From the NCBI RefSeq assembly GCF_017315705.1, contig NZ_JAFLRF010000021.1, positions 1-64,000 of the forward strand: a DNA stretch of 64,000 bases. The letters run 5' to 3'. The position numbers were made by a program, and so were the translations under genes. Under the pieces are notes generated by a model, which saw only the letters and a program-made list of their open reading frames with translations, did not search any database and was not told the origin of the DNA. Shown piece after piece: positions 24,806-32,904 of this stretch. This DNA comes from Trinickia mobilis (lineage in GTDB: Bacteria; Pseudomonadota; Gammaproteobacteria; Burkholderiales; Burkholderiaceae). Each line of letters opens with the position of its first letter. Within the stretch, counting starts at the first letter, position 1.

Positions 24806-25195
24806 CTATTGCGGGGCTTCTACGGCGATGATGCGGAACGAGGAAGCATATTTGCCGCCAATCTTTCTCGCCTCTTTGAAGGCCGGAGAATTATAGGCAG
24901 CGATGGCCTTGTCCATGTTTTCGTAGCTGACGATGACATAGCGCGCCTTGGGCGGTGTGCCTTCAATCGTGACGTTTTTCCCTCCAGCAACTGCCTTGAA
25001 ACCGGACCCGCCGTCGCTAAGTGCTTTCGTCGCGAGTGGAAGAAACTCCTTGGCGTAACCCTCTGAGTTTGTTACGTCGACTTCTGCAACGACGTAGGCG
25101 ATTGGCTTAGCCTGAGCATGAAGTCCTTGGATCGCCGCTCCTCCGATAGCAGCGCCAGCGACGAGTGCGACAGCTACTTTGTAATTCGTTTTCAT
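24806..25195 (-). CDS. DUF1330 protein with N-terminal signal or anchor
   Basis: A 129-residue protein with a hydrophobic N-terminus (VAVALVAGAAIGGAAI) followed by the DUF1330 dimeric alpha/beta fold (AYVVAEVDVTNSEGYAKEFL, then RYVIVSYENMDKAIAAYNSP). DUF1330 proteins are small and of unknown activity. This one is exported or anchored, which is less usual. The ATG at 25195 is chosen for the GGGAGGG about 6 nt upstream. A terminator follows. A 5' remnant of another DUF1330 gene occurs at 27939. Confidence 0.9.
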   Translation of the reverse strand: MKTNYKVAVALVAGAAIGGAAIQGLHAQAKPIAYVVAEVDVTNSEGYAKEFLPLATKALSDGGSGFKAVAGGKNVTIEGTPPKARYVIVSYENMDKAIAAYNSPAFKEARKIGGKYASSFRIIAVEAPQ

Positions 25196-25225
25196 GAAGC
25201 CCTCCCTGTTTGGTAATAAACCCAT

Positions 25226-25417
25226 TTGGATCTGTTGCAGGCTTTTGTGGAAGTGGATCTGTTGGAAGAAACGCGCGCAGCCGCCATTCGCATCTTTCGC
25301 TCGCTGCCACGCGATGAGGCGGCGTTGGAACGTTTCGCCCAGACCGGTCGTGAAGAACCATTGCTACGCAGTCTTGCCGATGCCTTGAGCAAGCGATTTG
25401 CTCAGGGCACCGTCTAG
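25226..25417 (+). CDS. Small ORF of unknown identity
   Basis: A TTG-started frame of 63 codons gives a well-behaved, charged helical sequence (LLEETRAAAIRIFRSLPRDE and LLRSLADALSKRFAQGTV). I recognise no family. It is divergent from the DUF1330 gene and ends five bases before the RlpA-like stop. No clear ribosome site precedes it. It could be the 3' remnant of a larger helical protein. Confidence 0.3.
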   Translation: MDLLQAFVEVDLLEETRAAAIRIFRSLPRDEAALERFAQTGREEPLLRSLADALSKRFAQGTV

Positions 25418-25421
25418 GACT

Positions 25422-25886
25422 TCACTGCTCTGTCGTCAAGGTTCCGCCCTCGTCCGACCCCGTCTGTGTCTTCTCCACACGTTCAATCTGCACGCGCATC
25501 GACCGCGCGTCTGGCAAACCCAGGGCTTCAGCCGCTGCGTAAGAGAGATCGATAATCCGGCCTTTGACGTATGGTCCGCGATCGTTGATGCGAACGACAA
25601 CCGACTTTCCGGTAGCCAACGATCGGACGCGCACATAGCTACCGAGCGGCAATGTTCGATGGGCGGCAGTCAAGGCGCCGCCATCGTAGCGTTCTCCGTT
25701 TGCTGTCAGATGCCCCTGGAACGTCGCCGAATACCATGACGCCTCGCCGGATTGCAACATCTCGTGCTCGTGCCGAGGGTGACAGGAATCAGCTCTGCAC
25801 GCAGCATGCTTGGACGAAATCTGTCCGCAAGCAGTGAACAAAGCGCAGATTCCCAAGACTCCCAAATAGCGAAGTGATAGCAGCAT
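25422..25886 (-). CDS. rlpA: RlpA-like septal ring lipoprotein
   Basis: This 154-residue lipoprotein has a signal ending in ICALFTAC, with Cys20 as the lipidated residue. The double-psi beta-barrel follows: GEASWYSATFQGHLTANGE, LTAAHRTLPLGSYVRV and VRINDRGPYVKGRIIDLS, the latter with the catalytic Asp of RlpA transglycosylases. No SPOR domain is present, so it is a short version. RlpA cleaves naked glycan strands in some bacteria. ATG at 25886 is preferred over an upstream TTG. Confidence 0.87.
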   Translation of the reverse strand: MLLSLRYLGVLGICALFTACGQISSKHAACRADSCHPRHEHEMLQSGEASWYSATFQGHLTANGERYDGGALTAAHRTLPLGSYVRVRSLATGKSVVVRINDRGPYVKGRIIDLSYAAAEALGLPDARSMRVQIERVEKTQTGSDEGGTLTTEQ

Positions 25887-25956
25887 AGACCACCCATCAG
25901 TCAATGAGACGTGGTTCTAACGGTCTCCCAAAGTTCGCGTTGGCGGCGTGCCCGGG

Positions 25957-26301
25957 TTATGTAACACCTTGACAATATTTTAGGTGACAGACGACGCTCC
26001 TGAAGATCGGACCCTCATTTCCTTGTCGGAGTCGTCGACCCGATTGGCACAGGCCTTTAGATGCGTATTGGCTTCGTCGCATATCGGTCTTTACGTGCCC
26101 CTGACCGGTACGTGATGCGAAGACATAAAGCGACCCTGAGCCGTCCTTCCCGATATGTTCCAGAACGTCGCAAGTTGGACTGCTGAGCAGCCATTCGCCC
26201 GAAATCATCACCTTGACTTCATCCGCCGATGCCGCGCCGCTGCCCAGTAATGCGCCCACGGCGCAGAGTACGAGTGCGTGAACCCGACGCCATTCGCTCA
26301 C
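25957..26301 (-). CDS. Small exported protein of unknown function, possibly a remnant
   Basis: This 114-codon frame has a signal peptide ending near ASA-D. The mature part starts DEVKVMISG, like the start of ModA-type periplasmic binding proteins, but then does not follow that family; it has several Cys residues and ends with a basic tail. It may be a true small exported protein or a binding-protein gene that has lost its body through a deletion. I cannot decide between the two from sequence. Confidence 0.4.
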   Translation of the reverse strand: MSEWRRVHALVLCAVGALLGSGAASADEVKVMISGEWLLSSPTCDVLEHIGKDGSGSLYVFASRTGQGHVKTDMRRSQYASKGLCQSGRRLRQGNEGPIFRSVVCHLKYCQGVT

Positions 26302-26733
26302 GCGGGGTCGCTTGCCGCTTGTTGGCCTTTATAGGTTCTTCGCGTTTGTCGATAGCGGCCGTTCAACGTTTGAGTTGTGCGCGTCACATCATTGTCATCA
26401 TGTGCGATCCTCGCGTTTCCTGAGTATGCCTGTCGACGGGATGTGAGTATTCCCGCACGGAGTTTTCCCTCTCGAGCGAACACTATGTGGTATCTGGCGT
26501 GGTTCCGTCCGGGTTTGCCACTGGACGCCTGCGCCCCCCGCACGATTGCTTCAGAAAGGAACCAACTGCAAATGAGAAATAGATAGCCGCTTTGCGAGTG
26601 GCGAAATGTGCCGGTTAGCGCCGCGGCCCTGTTAAGCGCCATTCACGGACGGCTTGCGCATTGCGTATCGGCACGAGGCCCACCGGGAGGTGGCTGGAGC
26701 GCTTCCATTTCTCTATAGCTGCGAGGTGAAACC
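26302..26733. other. 432-bp region without a recognisable gene
   Basis: Frames here have poor composition and no family match. The last 40 nt should hold the promoter of the exported Pro-rich protein, whose ribosome site GAGG lies 9-12 nt before its ATG. Nothing else is seen. Confidence 0.4.
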
Positions 26734-27474
26734 ATGAGAATTAAATCGTTGTTAGGGATAGCAGTTGCTTCGGTGGCTTTTGCGCCATCGCTGCAATCCA
26801 TTCCAGCATGGGCCGATGGTCCGAAGTCCGCTTATGACAACGGCGGGACGGACGCGTCGCTCGACCCCGGCGAAGAACGTATGACGGCCGACGAGGAAAA
26901 CCGCGCACGTCAGCAAGAGCTGAGCAATGCCTACCACAATGGCTACGTCGCTCGGGCGAAGGAGGACGCCGAGACGTACGCTTCCTTGCGGGATCAGTTG
27001 AAGCATCCGCCGGCACAGGTCCAGTCGCACGATGCGCCGCCGCTCCCGCCCGGCATGCCGAACGACGAGGCCATGCAGGAGCCCGTCCCGCAGCCGCACG
27101 CCGCCCAGCGCGCATTGCCGGCCCCGCCCGGGTACCAGACGGTAGCGCAGCAGCCACGGTACGCGCCACCGCCGACGCGTTACCAGCCGACGCCCGCCTA
27201 TGCGCAAGCGCCGGTCATCGACAACGGTCCGTGGGAGTATCAGCAGCCGGTGTACGTGCAACAGGCCTATGCAGCGCCCCCTCCACCGGCTGTCCAGTAC
27301 GTTCCGGTCTATACGCAGGAGGGGGTGCAGGAATACCCGGTTCAGGCCGTGGTGCAGCCAGTCGTCGCCGTCGCCAGTCCCATGCCCTATCCGGTCTACC
27401 GGACGGGATACTGGCCACCAGGATTTCCCCGTCCGTACCGCGATGGGCCCATGATCTACCAGGTCTGGCAATAG
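26734..27474 (+). CDS. Exported Pro/Gln/Tyr-rich protein
   Basis: This 246-residue protein has a signal peptide ending near AWA-D. The first third is charged and helical (TADEENRARQQELSNAYHNG). The rest is low-complexity with many Pro, Gln, Tyr and Val residues (YQQPVYVQQAYAAPPPP, then VQAVVQPVVAV). Such proteins are envelope-associated and intrinsically disordered, and their function is not known. Nothing suggests an enzyme. The region is antisense to the end of a SHOCT-type frame at 27215-27727. Confidence 0.72.
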   Translation: MRIKSLLGIAVASVAFAPSLQSIPAWADGPKSAYDNGGTDASLDPGEERMTADEENRARQQELSNAYHNGYVARAKEDAETYASLRDQLKHPPAQVQSHDAPPLPPGMPNDEAMQEPVPQPHAAQRALPAPPGYQTVAQQPRYAPPPTRYQPTPAYAQAPVIDNGPWEYQQPVYVQQAYAAPPPPAVQYVPVYTQEGVQEYPVQAVVQPVVAVASPMPYPVYRTGYWPPGFPRPYRDGPMIYQVWQ

Positions 27475-27727
27475 CGGAGGGTGCGGGCCGGGGGGGCTCC
27501 AGGCCCGCGCCCGCCAGCCTGAGAACGCGGGGTCGCCCCGCAAACCCTGACTGCGGCACGAGCCGGGCTCGCAGGCGCAAATACTCCCTTTCCGAACTGG
27601 ACCCTGCCGATTTCAGACGGTCAAGCTTTTCGATCTCGTCGGCGACGCTGAAACCAACGACCTGACGCAGCTCATCGCGAGCCCGCTTCTCCCACTCCTG
27701 CTTTCGCTTCGACCGATGAAGCAACAT
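27215..27727 (-). CDS. SHOCT-domain protein with an overlong C-terminus
   Basis: The N-terminal 60 residues have a charged helix and then VADEIEKLDRLKSAGSSSER with EYLRLRARLV, a clear SHOCT (short C-terminal) motif. SHOCT domains normally end a protein, so the following 110 residues, Arg/Pro-rich and antisense to the exported protein's 3' end, are probably read-through after loss of the original stop. The gene is then real but damaged, or the start of the frame is a fragment. No strong ribosome site is seen. Confidence 0.45.
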   Translation of the reverse strand: MLLHRSKRKQEWEKRARDELRQVVGFSVADEIEKLDRLKSAGSSSEREYLRLRARLVPQSGFAGRPRVLRLAGAGLEPPRPAPSAIARPGRSWAHRGTDGEILVASIPSGRPDRAWDWRRRRLAAPRPEPGIPAPPPAYRPERTGQPVEGALHRPVARTPAADTPTDRCR

Positions 27728-27938
27728 TCGTCTTTGCCAATCGAACGGCCGTTTACTGGTAGAACGGCCGCCCTCGACTTCACCGCAGTCTGCGAATGTT
27801 CGGCCGTTGCTGTTGTTCCTTACTGCGGGCTGTCATTCATTTCGGAAGCCGGCGACACCGCACCCGGGTTGACACCTTTGGCGACTACCATCAAACAGTG
27901 ACAGTGGGCGGTGAAACCACCGTGGAAAGGATCGCGCC

Positions 27939-28040
27939 ATGACTGCACACCTGATTGCCGATGTCGATGTGACAGACCCCGTTCTTTTTGAAGAGTACAA
28001 ACGGGAAGTACCTGCTACTGAGACGCGCAGGGCGGAAAAT
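27939..28040 (+). pseudogene. 5' end of a DUF1330 gene, fused to a patatin remnant
   Basis: The first 28 codons (MTAHLIADVDVTDPVLFEEY) match the start of DUF1330 proteins, with GGAAAGG before the ATG. After about residue 33 the frame leaves that family and runs into sequence that, in another frame, is the end of a patatin gene. A deletion has joined the two. It is a relic; the chimeric frame cannot be a working DUF1330 protein. Confidence 0.65.
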
Positions 28041-28060
28041 ATCTCGGACGCGGTAGTCCG

Positions 28061-28339
28061 ATCCCGATGCCGAGCGGCTCGCGGCGGCTCGTGGCGGTCA
28101 GCGCGCGCGGGGAGGTCGTGCTCGTTCACTTCACCAATCACCACGACACGCGGTCGTCTGATTTCAAGGACTACGCGTTCTCGCGCTCGACCGTGGACGA
28201 GTTGTGGGAGGGCGGACTGAACGACGTGCGCCATGCGATTGCCACGCAAGCGTGGCGCAACGCGGTGGAGCTGGCGCAAGGCATCCGCGTCTGTGATTTC
28301 ACCCCATCGAAACCTGCCCGAGAGGAGTCCCCACGATGA
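28061..28339 (+). pseudogene. C-terminal remnant of a patatin-like phospholipase gene
   Basis: The frame with RRLVAVSARGEVVLVHFTNH, then SSDFKDYAFSRSTVDELWEG, parallels the last 75 residues of the patatin encoded at 36760-37488. All catalytic parts are gone. Its stop overlaps the start of an acetoacetate decarboxylase remnant by ATGA, so this is a decayed copy of the patatin-decarboxylase pair found 8 kb away in the other orientation. Confidence 0.8.
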
Positions 28340-28489
28340 CCGAATCCGAAGTGATCGAGCGTGCGTTCGCGATGCCGCTCACCAGCCCCGCGTCCGCCGG
28401 GTCCCTATCGTCTCATCGATCGCGAGTTTCTGATCATCACCTACCGGACCGACCCTGTCGTGCTCGCGAGCGTCATCTCCGCCCCGCTC
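28336..28489 (+). pseudogene. 5' remnant of an acetoacetate decarboxylase gene, frameshifted
   Basis: [19 protein letters not shown] matches the start of the decarboxylase encoded at 36734. After that a one-base shift is needed to continue with [20 protein letters not shown] and [11 protein letters not shown]. The gene then stops matching at about 28489. It is thus both frameshifted and truncated. It completes the decayed second patatin-decarboxylase pair. Confidence 0.82.
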
Positions 28490-28598
28490 GGATACCGCAA
28501 ACGGTAACGCCGCGAGCGTTTTTGGCGCATTCGGCGAACGCGCCCGAAGAAAGCAGGCAGTACCGGTATACGAGCCATGAGAGGTACCGGCATGCAAG

Positions 28599-29768
28599 TC
28601 ATTCGTGTGCCACATTGTCCGCCGTTGGTGCGTCGTTGCCGGGCGCGGCAGCATCCGACTCGGCGGCGGACGGTTTGGCCGTGCCGATCCACGCCAGAAG
28701 CAGGTGATAAGTGACTGCGAGAATTACGGGGCCAATGAAGAGTCCGACCACGCCGAGAGAAAGCAGGCCGCCCAGCACGCCAAAGAGAATGAGCACCATG
28801 GGCAGCTCGACCGCGCGCCGTATGAGCAATGGACGCAGGATGCTGTCGAGCATGGTGACCCCGATCGACCAGATGAGCAGCAGGATTGCGGTGAGTCGCG
28901 AGCCGTTGACGAAGAGCCACGCCACGCAGCCAAGAAGCGGCAACAACGGACCGATCTGAACCAGACAGACGACTAGCAGAAGCGCGGCCAGGATGCCGGC
29001 AAACGGGACGCCGGCCACCCAGACGCCCAGCGCGCCGAGCGACGCCTGAATGACGGCCGTCACGACAACGCCGAGCGCAATCGCACGAACCGACTGCGCG
29101 GCAAGAAGGACGATTTCCGCTCCGTTGTGGGGCGCCACGCGCTCGGCGACGCGGGTCACCAGCCGCGCTGCGATTTCGCCCTTTGCGTACAGCAGACCGC
29201 ACACGATCAGCATGAGCAGCAGGTATAGCGCGAACACGCCCAGCTGGCTTGCGCGCGCAAGCAGCCAGCGCGCAGCGATTGTTAGGTACGGTTCGACCTC
29301 GGCGAGTACGCCGCCAGGCCCCGCATCCGAGAGGGATTGCCACTCGTGCGCAATGCGTGCGCCCACCACGGGCACGCTGGCGAGCCATTGAGGAGGAGAC
29401 GGCAGCGCATAGTCCGGGAGGCCTTTGAGGAAACCGGTGATTTCCGCGGCATGACTGGCGAGTGTGGAGACGGCGGAATAAATCGGCACCACGATCACCA
29501 CGATCTGCACCAGCAACATGAGCACTACCGCGGGTGCGCGCCGTCCATGAAGGCGGCGTTGCAACGCGACGAAGCCAGGCCACGTGGCGACGACGATCAT
29601 GGTGCCCCAGATGAGCGCGGGAACGAACGGATGCAGAACGTAGAGCGTGCCTCCAATGAGCAGCAATAGCGAGCCCGCTCCGAGCACGATGCGGGGAAGG
29701 TCGGCGGTGGCACGCACGCCTGAATGTTCGGGCGGGTGCGGGTCGGCACCAGATCGGTTGTCGTTCAC
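28599..29768 (-). CDS. AI-2E family transporter
   Basis: This polytopic protein of 389 residues has about eight membrane segments, with the family pattern HPFVPALIWGTMIVVATWPG near the start and ILFGVLGGLLSLGVVGLFIG near the end. AI-2E/PerM proteins export small molecules; the substrate is unknown here. The GTG at 29768 follows GGAGA by about 8 nt; the frame is open further but lacks a site. Its start overlaps the stop of the sulP remnant by four bases, so the two were translationally linked before sulP decayed. Confidence 0.88.
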   Translation of the reverse strand: MNDNRSGADPHPPEHSGVRATADLPRIVLGAGSLLLLIGGTLYVLHPFVPALIWGTMIVVATWPGFVALQRRLHGRRAPAVVLMLLVQIVVIVVPIYSAVSTLASHAAEITGFLKGLPDYALPSPPQWLASVPVVGARIAHEWQSLSDAGPGGVLAEVEPYLTIAARWLLARASQLGVFALYLLLMLIVCGLLYAKGEIAARLVTRVAERVAPHNGAEIVLLAAQSVRAIALGVVVTAVIQASLGALGVWVAGVPFAGILAALLLVVCLVQIGPLLPLLGCVAWLFVNGSRLTAILLLIWSIGVTMLDSILRPLLIRRAVELPMVLILFGVLGGLLSLGVVGLFIGPVILAVTYHLLLAWIGTAKPSAAESDAAAPGNDAPTADNVAHE

Positions 29769-30514
29769 GTACGTGTCTCCGTGGGTGGGACGGCACCTGC
29801 TTGAGTTCGGTCGCGTTCCTCGCGAATGGCCCGAATGGCTTCGCGCAATGTAGCGAAGTGCAGCCACGCTTCGTCGAATTCACGCAGACCTCGCGACTTC
29901 AACCATTCGTGCGTTTGCATGCGCCGGCCCGCGAACTCGAGCGAGATGACGCTCGGTACCGTGAAAGCCTGCCACCCCAGGCACGATGTCCAGCACATCC
30001 CACGAAGGGCGCGCGATTCCCGCGGCGTGCACCCAGCCCAGCAATTCGCCCAGTTGGCCAAGCACGTTGTAAAGGCAATGCCGTTCATTGAACCTGCGAG
30101 AGTCGGGCTTGAGATGAAGCTCGCGGCAATGCACATGAGACCGAAAATGAAAGCGAGCGTCATCGGCAGCGCGAGATATTGCGCGGAAACTGGCGCCGCG
30201 CGCGGCGCCAGTGCTGCGGCTAGGAGCGTGCAGCTAACCGCGTCGGGCACAACGATCAGTTGGCGCGACGTGCGGAACACCGCGTAGGCGACAACCGGCA
30301 GAATGCTCGAGTAGAGGCCAACGGCCGGAGTGAATCCGGCGAGCTGCGCATAGGCGAGGCCAACCGGCAGTGCGACGGCCGCCGCCGAAAGGCCCGCAAC
30401 CGCGTCGTGGTGCAGGTCCTCGCGCCGATGGCCGAGCAACGCGCGAAGGCCCGGCGCGACGCGCGCAAGGCGCGCCAGTGCTGCGGACGTCGTCTGGTCG
30501 AATACCTTCTTCAA
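29765..30514 (-). pseudogene. SulP-family anion transporter, central part deleted
   Basis: The first 130 codons are a normal SulP N-terminus: REDLHHDAVAGLSAAAVALP, VGLAYAQLAGFTPAVGLYSS, SRQLIVVPDA. The frame then runs into NGIAFTTC and breaks; LGQLGELLGWVHAAGIARPS continues in another frame. The last 40 codons are a STAS-end-like tail (EFDEAWLHFATLREAIRAIR). Most membrane segments and the STAS core are missing (250 codons against roughly 500-580 in the family). The transporter cannot function. Confidence 0.8.
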
Positions 30515-30685
30515 GGTCTACTTAGCCTCTCGCAGACGCGACCTGCCCGATTGTGCTCCCGGCTTCCGCACCAGGACAGCAAGCCGCGCTTTGCGCGCGG
30601 AAATTGCCAAGTCCACGGCGACACGACGAGAAAACCGGGACATGGTCGAGTTTCCAGATTATCACTATGAAAGCGCGGCACCATC

Positions 30686-30697
30686 GGACCTTGGTCC
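30686..30697. promoter_or_regulatory. DosR-like palindrome 1
   Basis: GGACCTTGGTCC is a perfect palindrome around a two-base centre. It matches the core of the DosR/DevR box (GGGACTWWAGTCCC) at the fixed GGAC and GTCC positions. It lies 172 nt before the sulP start and 189 nt before the start of the repeat-domain protein. The flanks CAT and ATG extend the symmetry partly. Confidence 0.45.
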
Positions 30698-30791
30698 TAT
30701 GCCTCGTCCTATGCGGCACGCGCCGTCGTGCCAATCTTTTCGCTGCGTCGTCGCCGGGCTGTATCCGTAGCGCAACCATGTCGGCCCGGCC

Positions 30792-30815
30792 GGTATAGGA
30801 CCTAAGTCCAATACC
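30792..30815. promoter_or_regulatory. DosR-like palindrome 2 (24 bp)
   Basis: The sequence GGTATAGGAC-CTAA-GTCCAATACC is a near-perfect 24-bp palindrome (nine of ten arm positions pair). Its core GGACCTAAGTCC fits the DosR-box core. It ends 60 nt before the ATG of the repeat-domain exported protein, a usual position for an activator site. Which regulator binds is not shown; NarL/FixJ-family proteins bind such sites in other bacteria. Confidence 0.5.
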
Positions 30816-30874
30816 GTTGCGAGAGTGCTCGCCCTAAGCTCAGGCTTGTCATGCGCGCGCACGAGGAGGCGCCA

Positions 30875-31480
30875 ATGGCAAATCCGACTCGACGTTTTGC
30901 TGCTGGGCTGACCGCGATTGCTGCATTGTGTTCAGCCGGCGTCTATCCTTCCGTTGTGCCGGCGCAGGAATCGCGAGCTGCAAGCGGTCCTTCGGCCTAC
31001 GAACTGGGGGCCGTGGTCGAAACCACCGCGCGCGTGGTGCATATCGACGCTGCGACGAATACCGTTTCGCTCAAGGGGCCGCGCGGGAACATCGTGGACG
31101 TGCAGGTCGACCCCGCCGTGGCAGACGTCGGGCGGTTAGCGCGAGGGGACCGTGTTCACATCTCGTATCGCGGAGCACTTCTGATATCGGCGGAGAAAAC
31201 CGCATCGGGCGGTATTCGCTCGCGTGTTGAGACACAGGCGGTTGCGCCTGCGTCCGGTGGCCAGGTCCAGGTGGCTCACCATGTCGTCGTGGTAGCAACC
31301 GTACAAACGATCGATCTGAAGAAGCGGCAAGTTACGTTACGCGGACCCCAGCGAACGGTGACGATAGACGTGTCCAGCGACGTGCCGCTCGAGAAGCTTC
31401 GCGTGGGCGACAGCATTCGCGCGGAATACACGAGTGCGGTCGCCGTGCAGGTTACGCGGGTTGGTACTGCCATGCAGTGA
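30875..31480 (+). CDS. Exported protein with two tandem beta domains
   Basis: This 201-residue protein has a signal peptide ending near VPA-Q. Two similar segments follow: TARVVHIDAATNTVSLKGPR with RLARGDRVHISYRGALLI, and ATVQTIDLKKRQVTLRGPQR with KLRVGDSIRAEYTSAVAV. Each looks like a small beta-barrel, OB- or SH3-like. I know no named family with certainty. GAGGAGG lies about 5 nt before its ATG, and a DosR-like palindrome lies upstream. It may belong to an envelope-stress or low-oxygen set, by inference only. Confidence 0.72.
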   Translation: MANPTRRFAAGLTAIAALCSAGVYPSVVPAQESRAASGPSAYELGAVVETTARVVHIDAATNTVSLKGPRGNIVDVQVDPAVADVGRLARGDRVHISYRGALLISAEKTASGGIRSRVETQAVAPASGGQVQVAHHVVVVATVQTIDLKKRQVTLRGPQRTVTIDVSSDVPLEKLRVGDSIRAEYTSAVAVQVTRVGTAMQ

Positions 31481-31616
31481 ACACGCTTGTATCAGATTAC
31501 GATCTGGGTGAAAGGTTGGACCACGGAACCTTGCCAGGCGCGGCACCGCACAAGGCCACCGCCATATGTCGCGCGAGAATTACGAAAACACCACGACGCA
31601 GTTCAAAAACTAGGTT

Positions 31617-31895
31617 GTGCTTGTCATCGGCGGCGCAGCGGTGGCGTCGGCCAATACGCAAGCGGCCGCCGCAAATGCCTACAACGCTGGCTATGCCGCC
31701 GGCGTGACGGCCGCCCCGCCCGCGCTTGCCCCGATCAGTTCGAACTTTGCGATGGGCGCGATCTATGCGACGCTGCCCGCCGGCTGTATCAAGCCCGACG
31801 TTCAGGTTGGCACCTACTACTTGTGCGGCAATAAATGGTTTAAGCCCTCCTATGGCGCGATCGGCGTTTACTACCGGGCGGTGTCCGCACCTTGA
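31617..31895 (+). CDS. Small exported Ala/Tyr-rich protein, N-terminus damaged
   Basis: The frame begins near GTG at 31617 with VLVIGGAAVASANTQAAAA, which looks like the second half of a signal peptide and its cleavage site, followed by NAYNAGYAAGV and a C-terminal part with LPAGCIKPDVQVGTYYLCGN holding two Cys. In the same frame upstream, an ATG at 31566 is separated by an in-frame TAG. A point mutation may have cut off the start of the signal peptide. It resembles small glycine-zipper-like exported proteins of Burkholderia, but with low certainty. Confidence 0.5.
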   Translation: MLVIGGAAVASANTQAAAANAYNAGYAAGVTAAPPALAPISSNFAMGAIYATLPAGCIKPDVQVGTYYLCGNKWFKPSYGAIGVYYRAVSAP

Positions 31896-32015
31896 CGGAT
31901 GCGGCACGAGGACGCGAGGAGCGATGACAGGCTGGGCAACACCGGCGCGAGCAAAGCGGCGGCTTGGGTGTTAGGCAAATCACTCGCTGCACGTGCAGGG
32001 ACGGAGGATTGAACG

Positions 32016-32777
32016 ATGCACCATCTGAGCGTCGCGTTGATTGTATTTGCGTGTGTCTTTTGCAGCGCATTGGTCGGTTTGTATTTGCGCACCCTGCTGC
32101 CGGAGCACCATCTGAGTGACGACTCGATCGGTGTCGCCAAACTGGTAATCGGCCTGATTGCCACGATGGCCGCGCTTGTGCTTGGCTTGCTGATCTCGTC
32201 GGCCAAGAGCTCATTCGATACCGTGAACGCAGAAGTGACACACGACGCCGCCGACGTCATCCTGCTCGATCGCGTGCTCGCCCAGTATGGGCCGGAAACG
32301 CAGGAGATTCGAGGCTTGCTGAAGCATTTCGTCGCCAATGGGATCCAGCAGATCGCGTCAGGCGACCCGGCGCAACTGGCAACGATGCACAGCCCCGAGG
32401 CGCTCAAGCGCGGGGAATATCTCGAGCGCAAGCTAGTGGAACTGTCGCCGCAGAACGACTTGCAGCGGCGGCTGCAGGCACGCGCGATCGACCTGGCCGA
32501 CACGGCGGTGGCCGTGCGCGAGCTTGGACTCCTGCAAGCCTCGGGCTCGACTCCGACGCCGCTGTTGATCACCCTCGTGTTGTGGCTGTGCATTATCTTC
32601 GGCGCGTTTGGCCTGTTCACCCCCCCGAATGCAACGGTCATCATCGCGTTGTTTCTAGGCGCGTTATCCACGTCAGTCGCCATCTTCCTAATCCTGGAAA
32701 TGAATACGCCGCTCAACGGCTTGGTTACGATCTCGCTGTCTCCAATGCGCGAGGCGCTCGCCGTTCTCGGCCAATAG
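32016..32777 (+). CDS. DUF4239 membrane protein (bestrophin-like)
   Basis: This 253-residue protein has two N-terminal membrane segments (about 5-25 and 42-62), a long helical soluble region with LLDRVLAQYGPETQEIRGLL, and two C-terminal segments (about 186-206 and 212-232). This four-segment layout, with SLSPMREALAVLGQ at the end, is typical of DUF4239. Its function is unknown, though channel-like roles are suggested for related proteins. GGAGG precedes the ATG. It stands alone, with a 13-bp tandem repeat downstream. Confidence 0.85.
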   Translation: MHHLSVALIVFACVFCSALVGLYLRTLLPEHHLSDDSIGVAKLVIGLIATMAALVLGLLISSAKSSFDTVNAEVTHDAADVILLDRVLAQYGPETQEIRGLLKHFVANGIQQIASGDPAQLATMHSPEALKRGEYLERKLVELSPQNDLQRRLQARAIDLADTAVAVRELGLLQASGSTPTPLLITLVLWLCIIFGAFGLFTPPNATVIIALFLGALSTSVAIFLILEMNTPLNGLVTISLSPMREALAVLGQ

Positions 32778-32904
32778 CGACGAGAGGCGCAGGACAAAGG
32801 TCCCGGAGGAAAACCACGAACAACGTCCCCATTCGAAAGCGAAGCAGTCGCACCAATGTCCATGCGGCAGTCTTGCCGAATCACGCCTCCTGGCCGAACT
32901 TCGC

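Larger units (their letters stand above)
30515..30874. other. 360-bp divergent regulatory region with two palindromes
   Basis: No gene is seen. The region lies between the sulP remnant and the repeat-domain exported protein and carries two GGAC-N4-GTCC palindromes, listed separately. A GAGGAGG ribosome site marks the start of the right-hand gene. Confidence 0.5.

Noticed and set aside
26298-26642. 114-codon frame on the minus strand
   Set aside because: Composition is unlike neighbouring genes, there is no ribosome site, and no domain is recognisable.
32792-32803. GGACAAAGGTCC as a further DosR-like site
   Set aside because: It lies 15 nt after the DUF4239 stop and not before any gene. About one such core is expected by chance in a window of this size.
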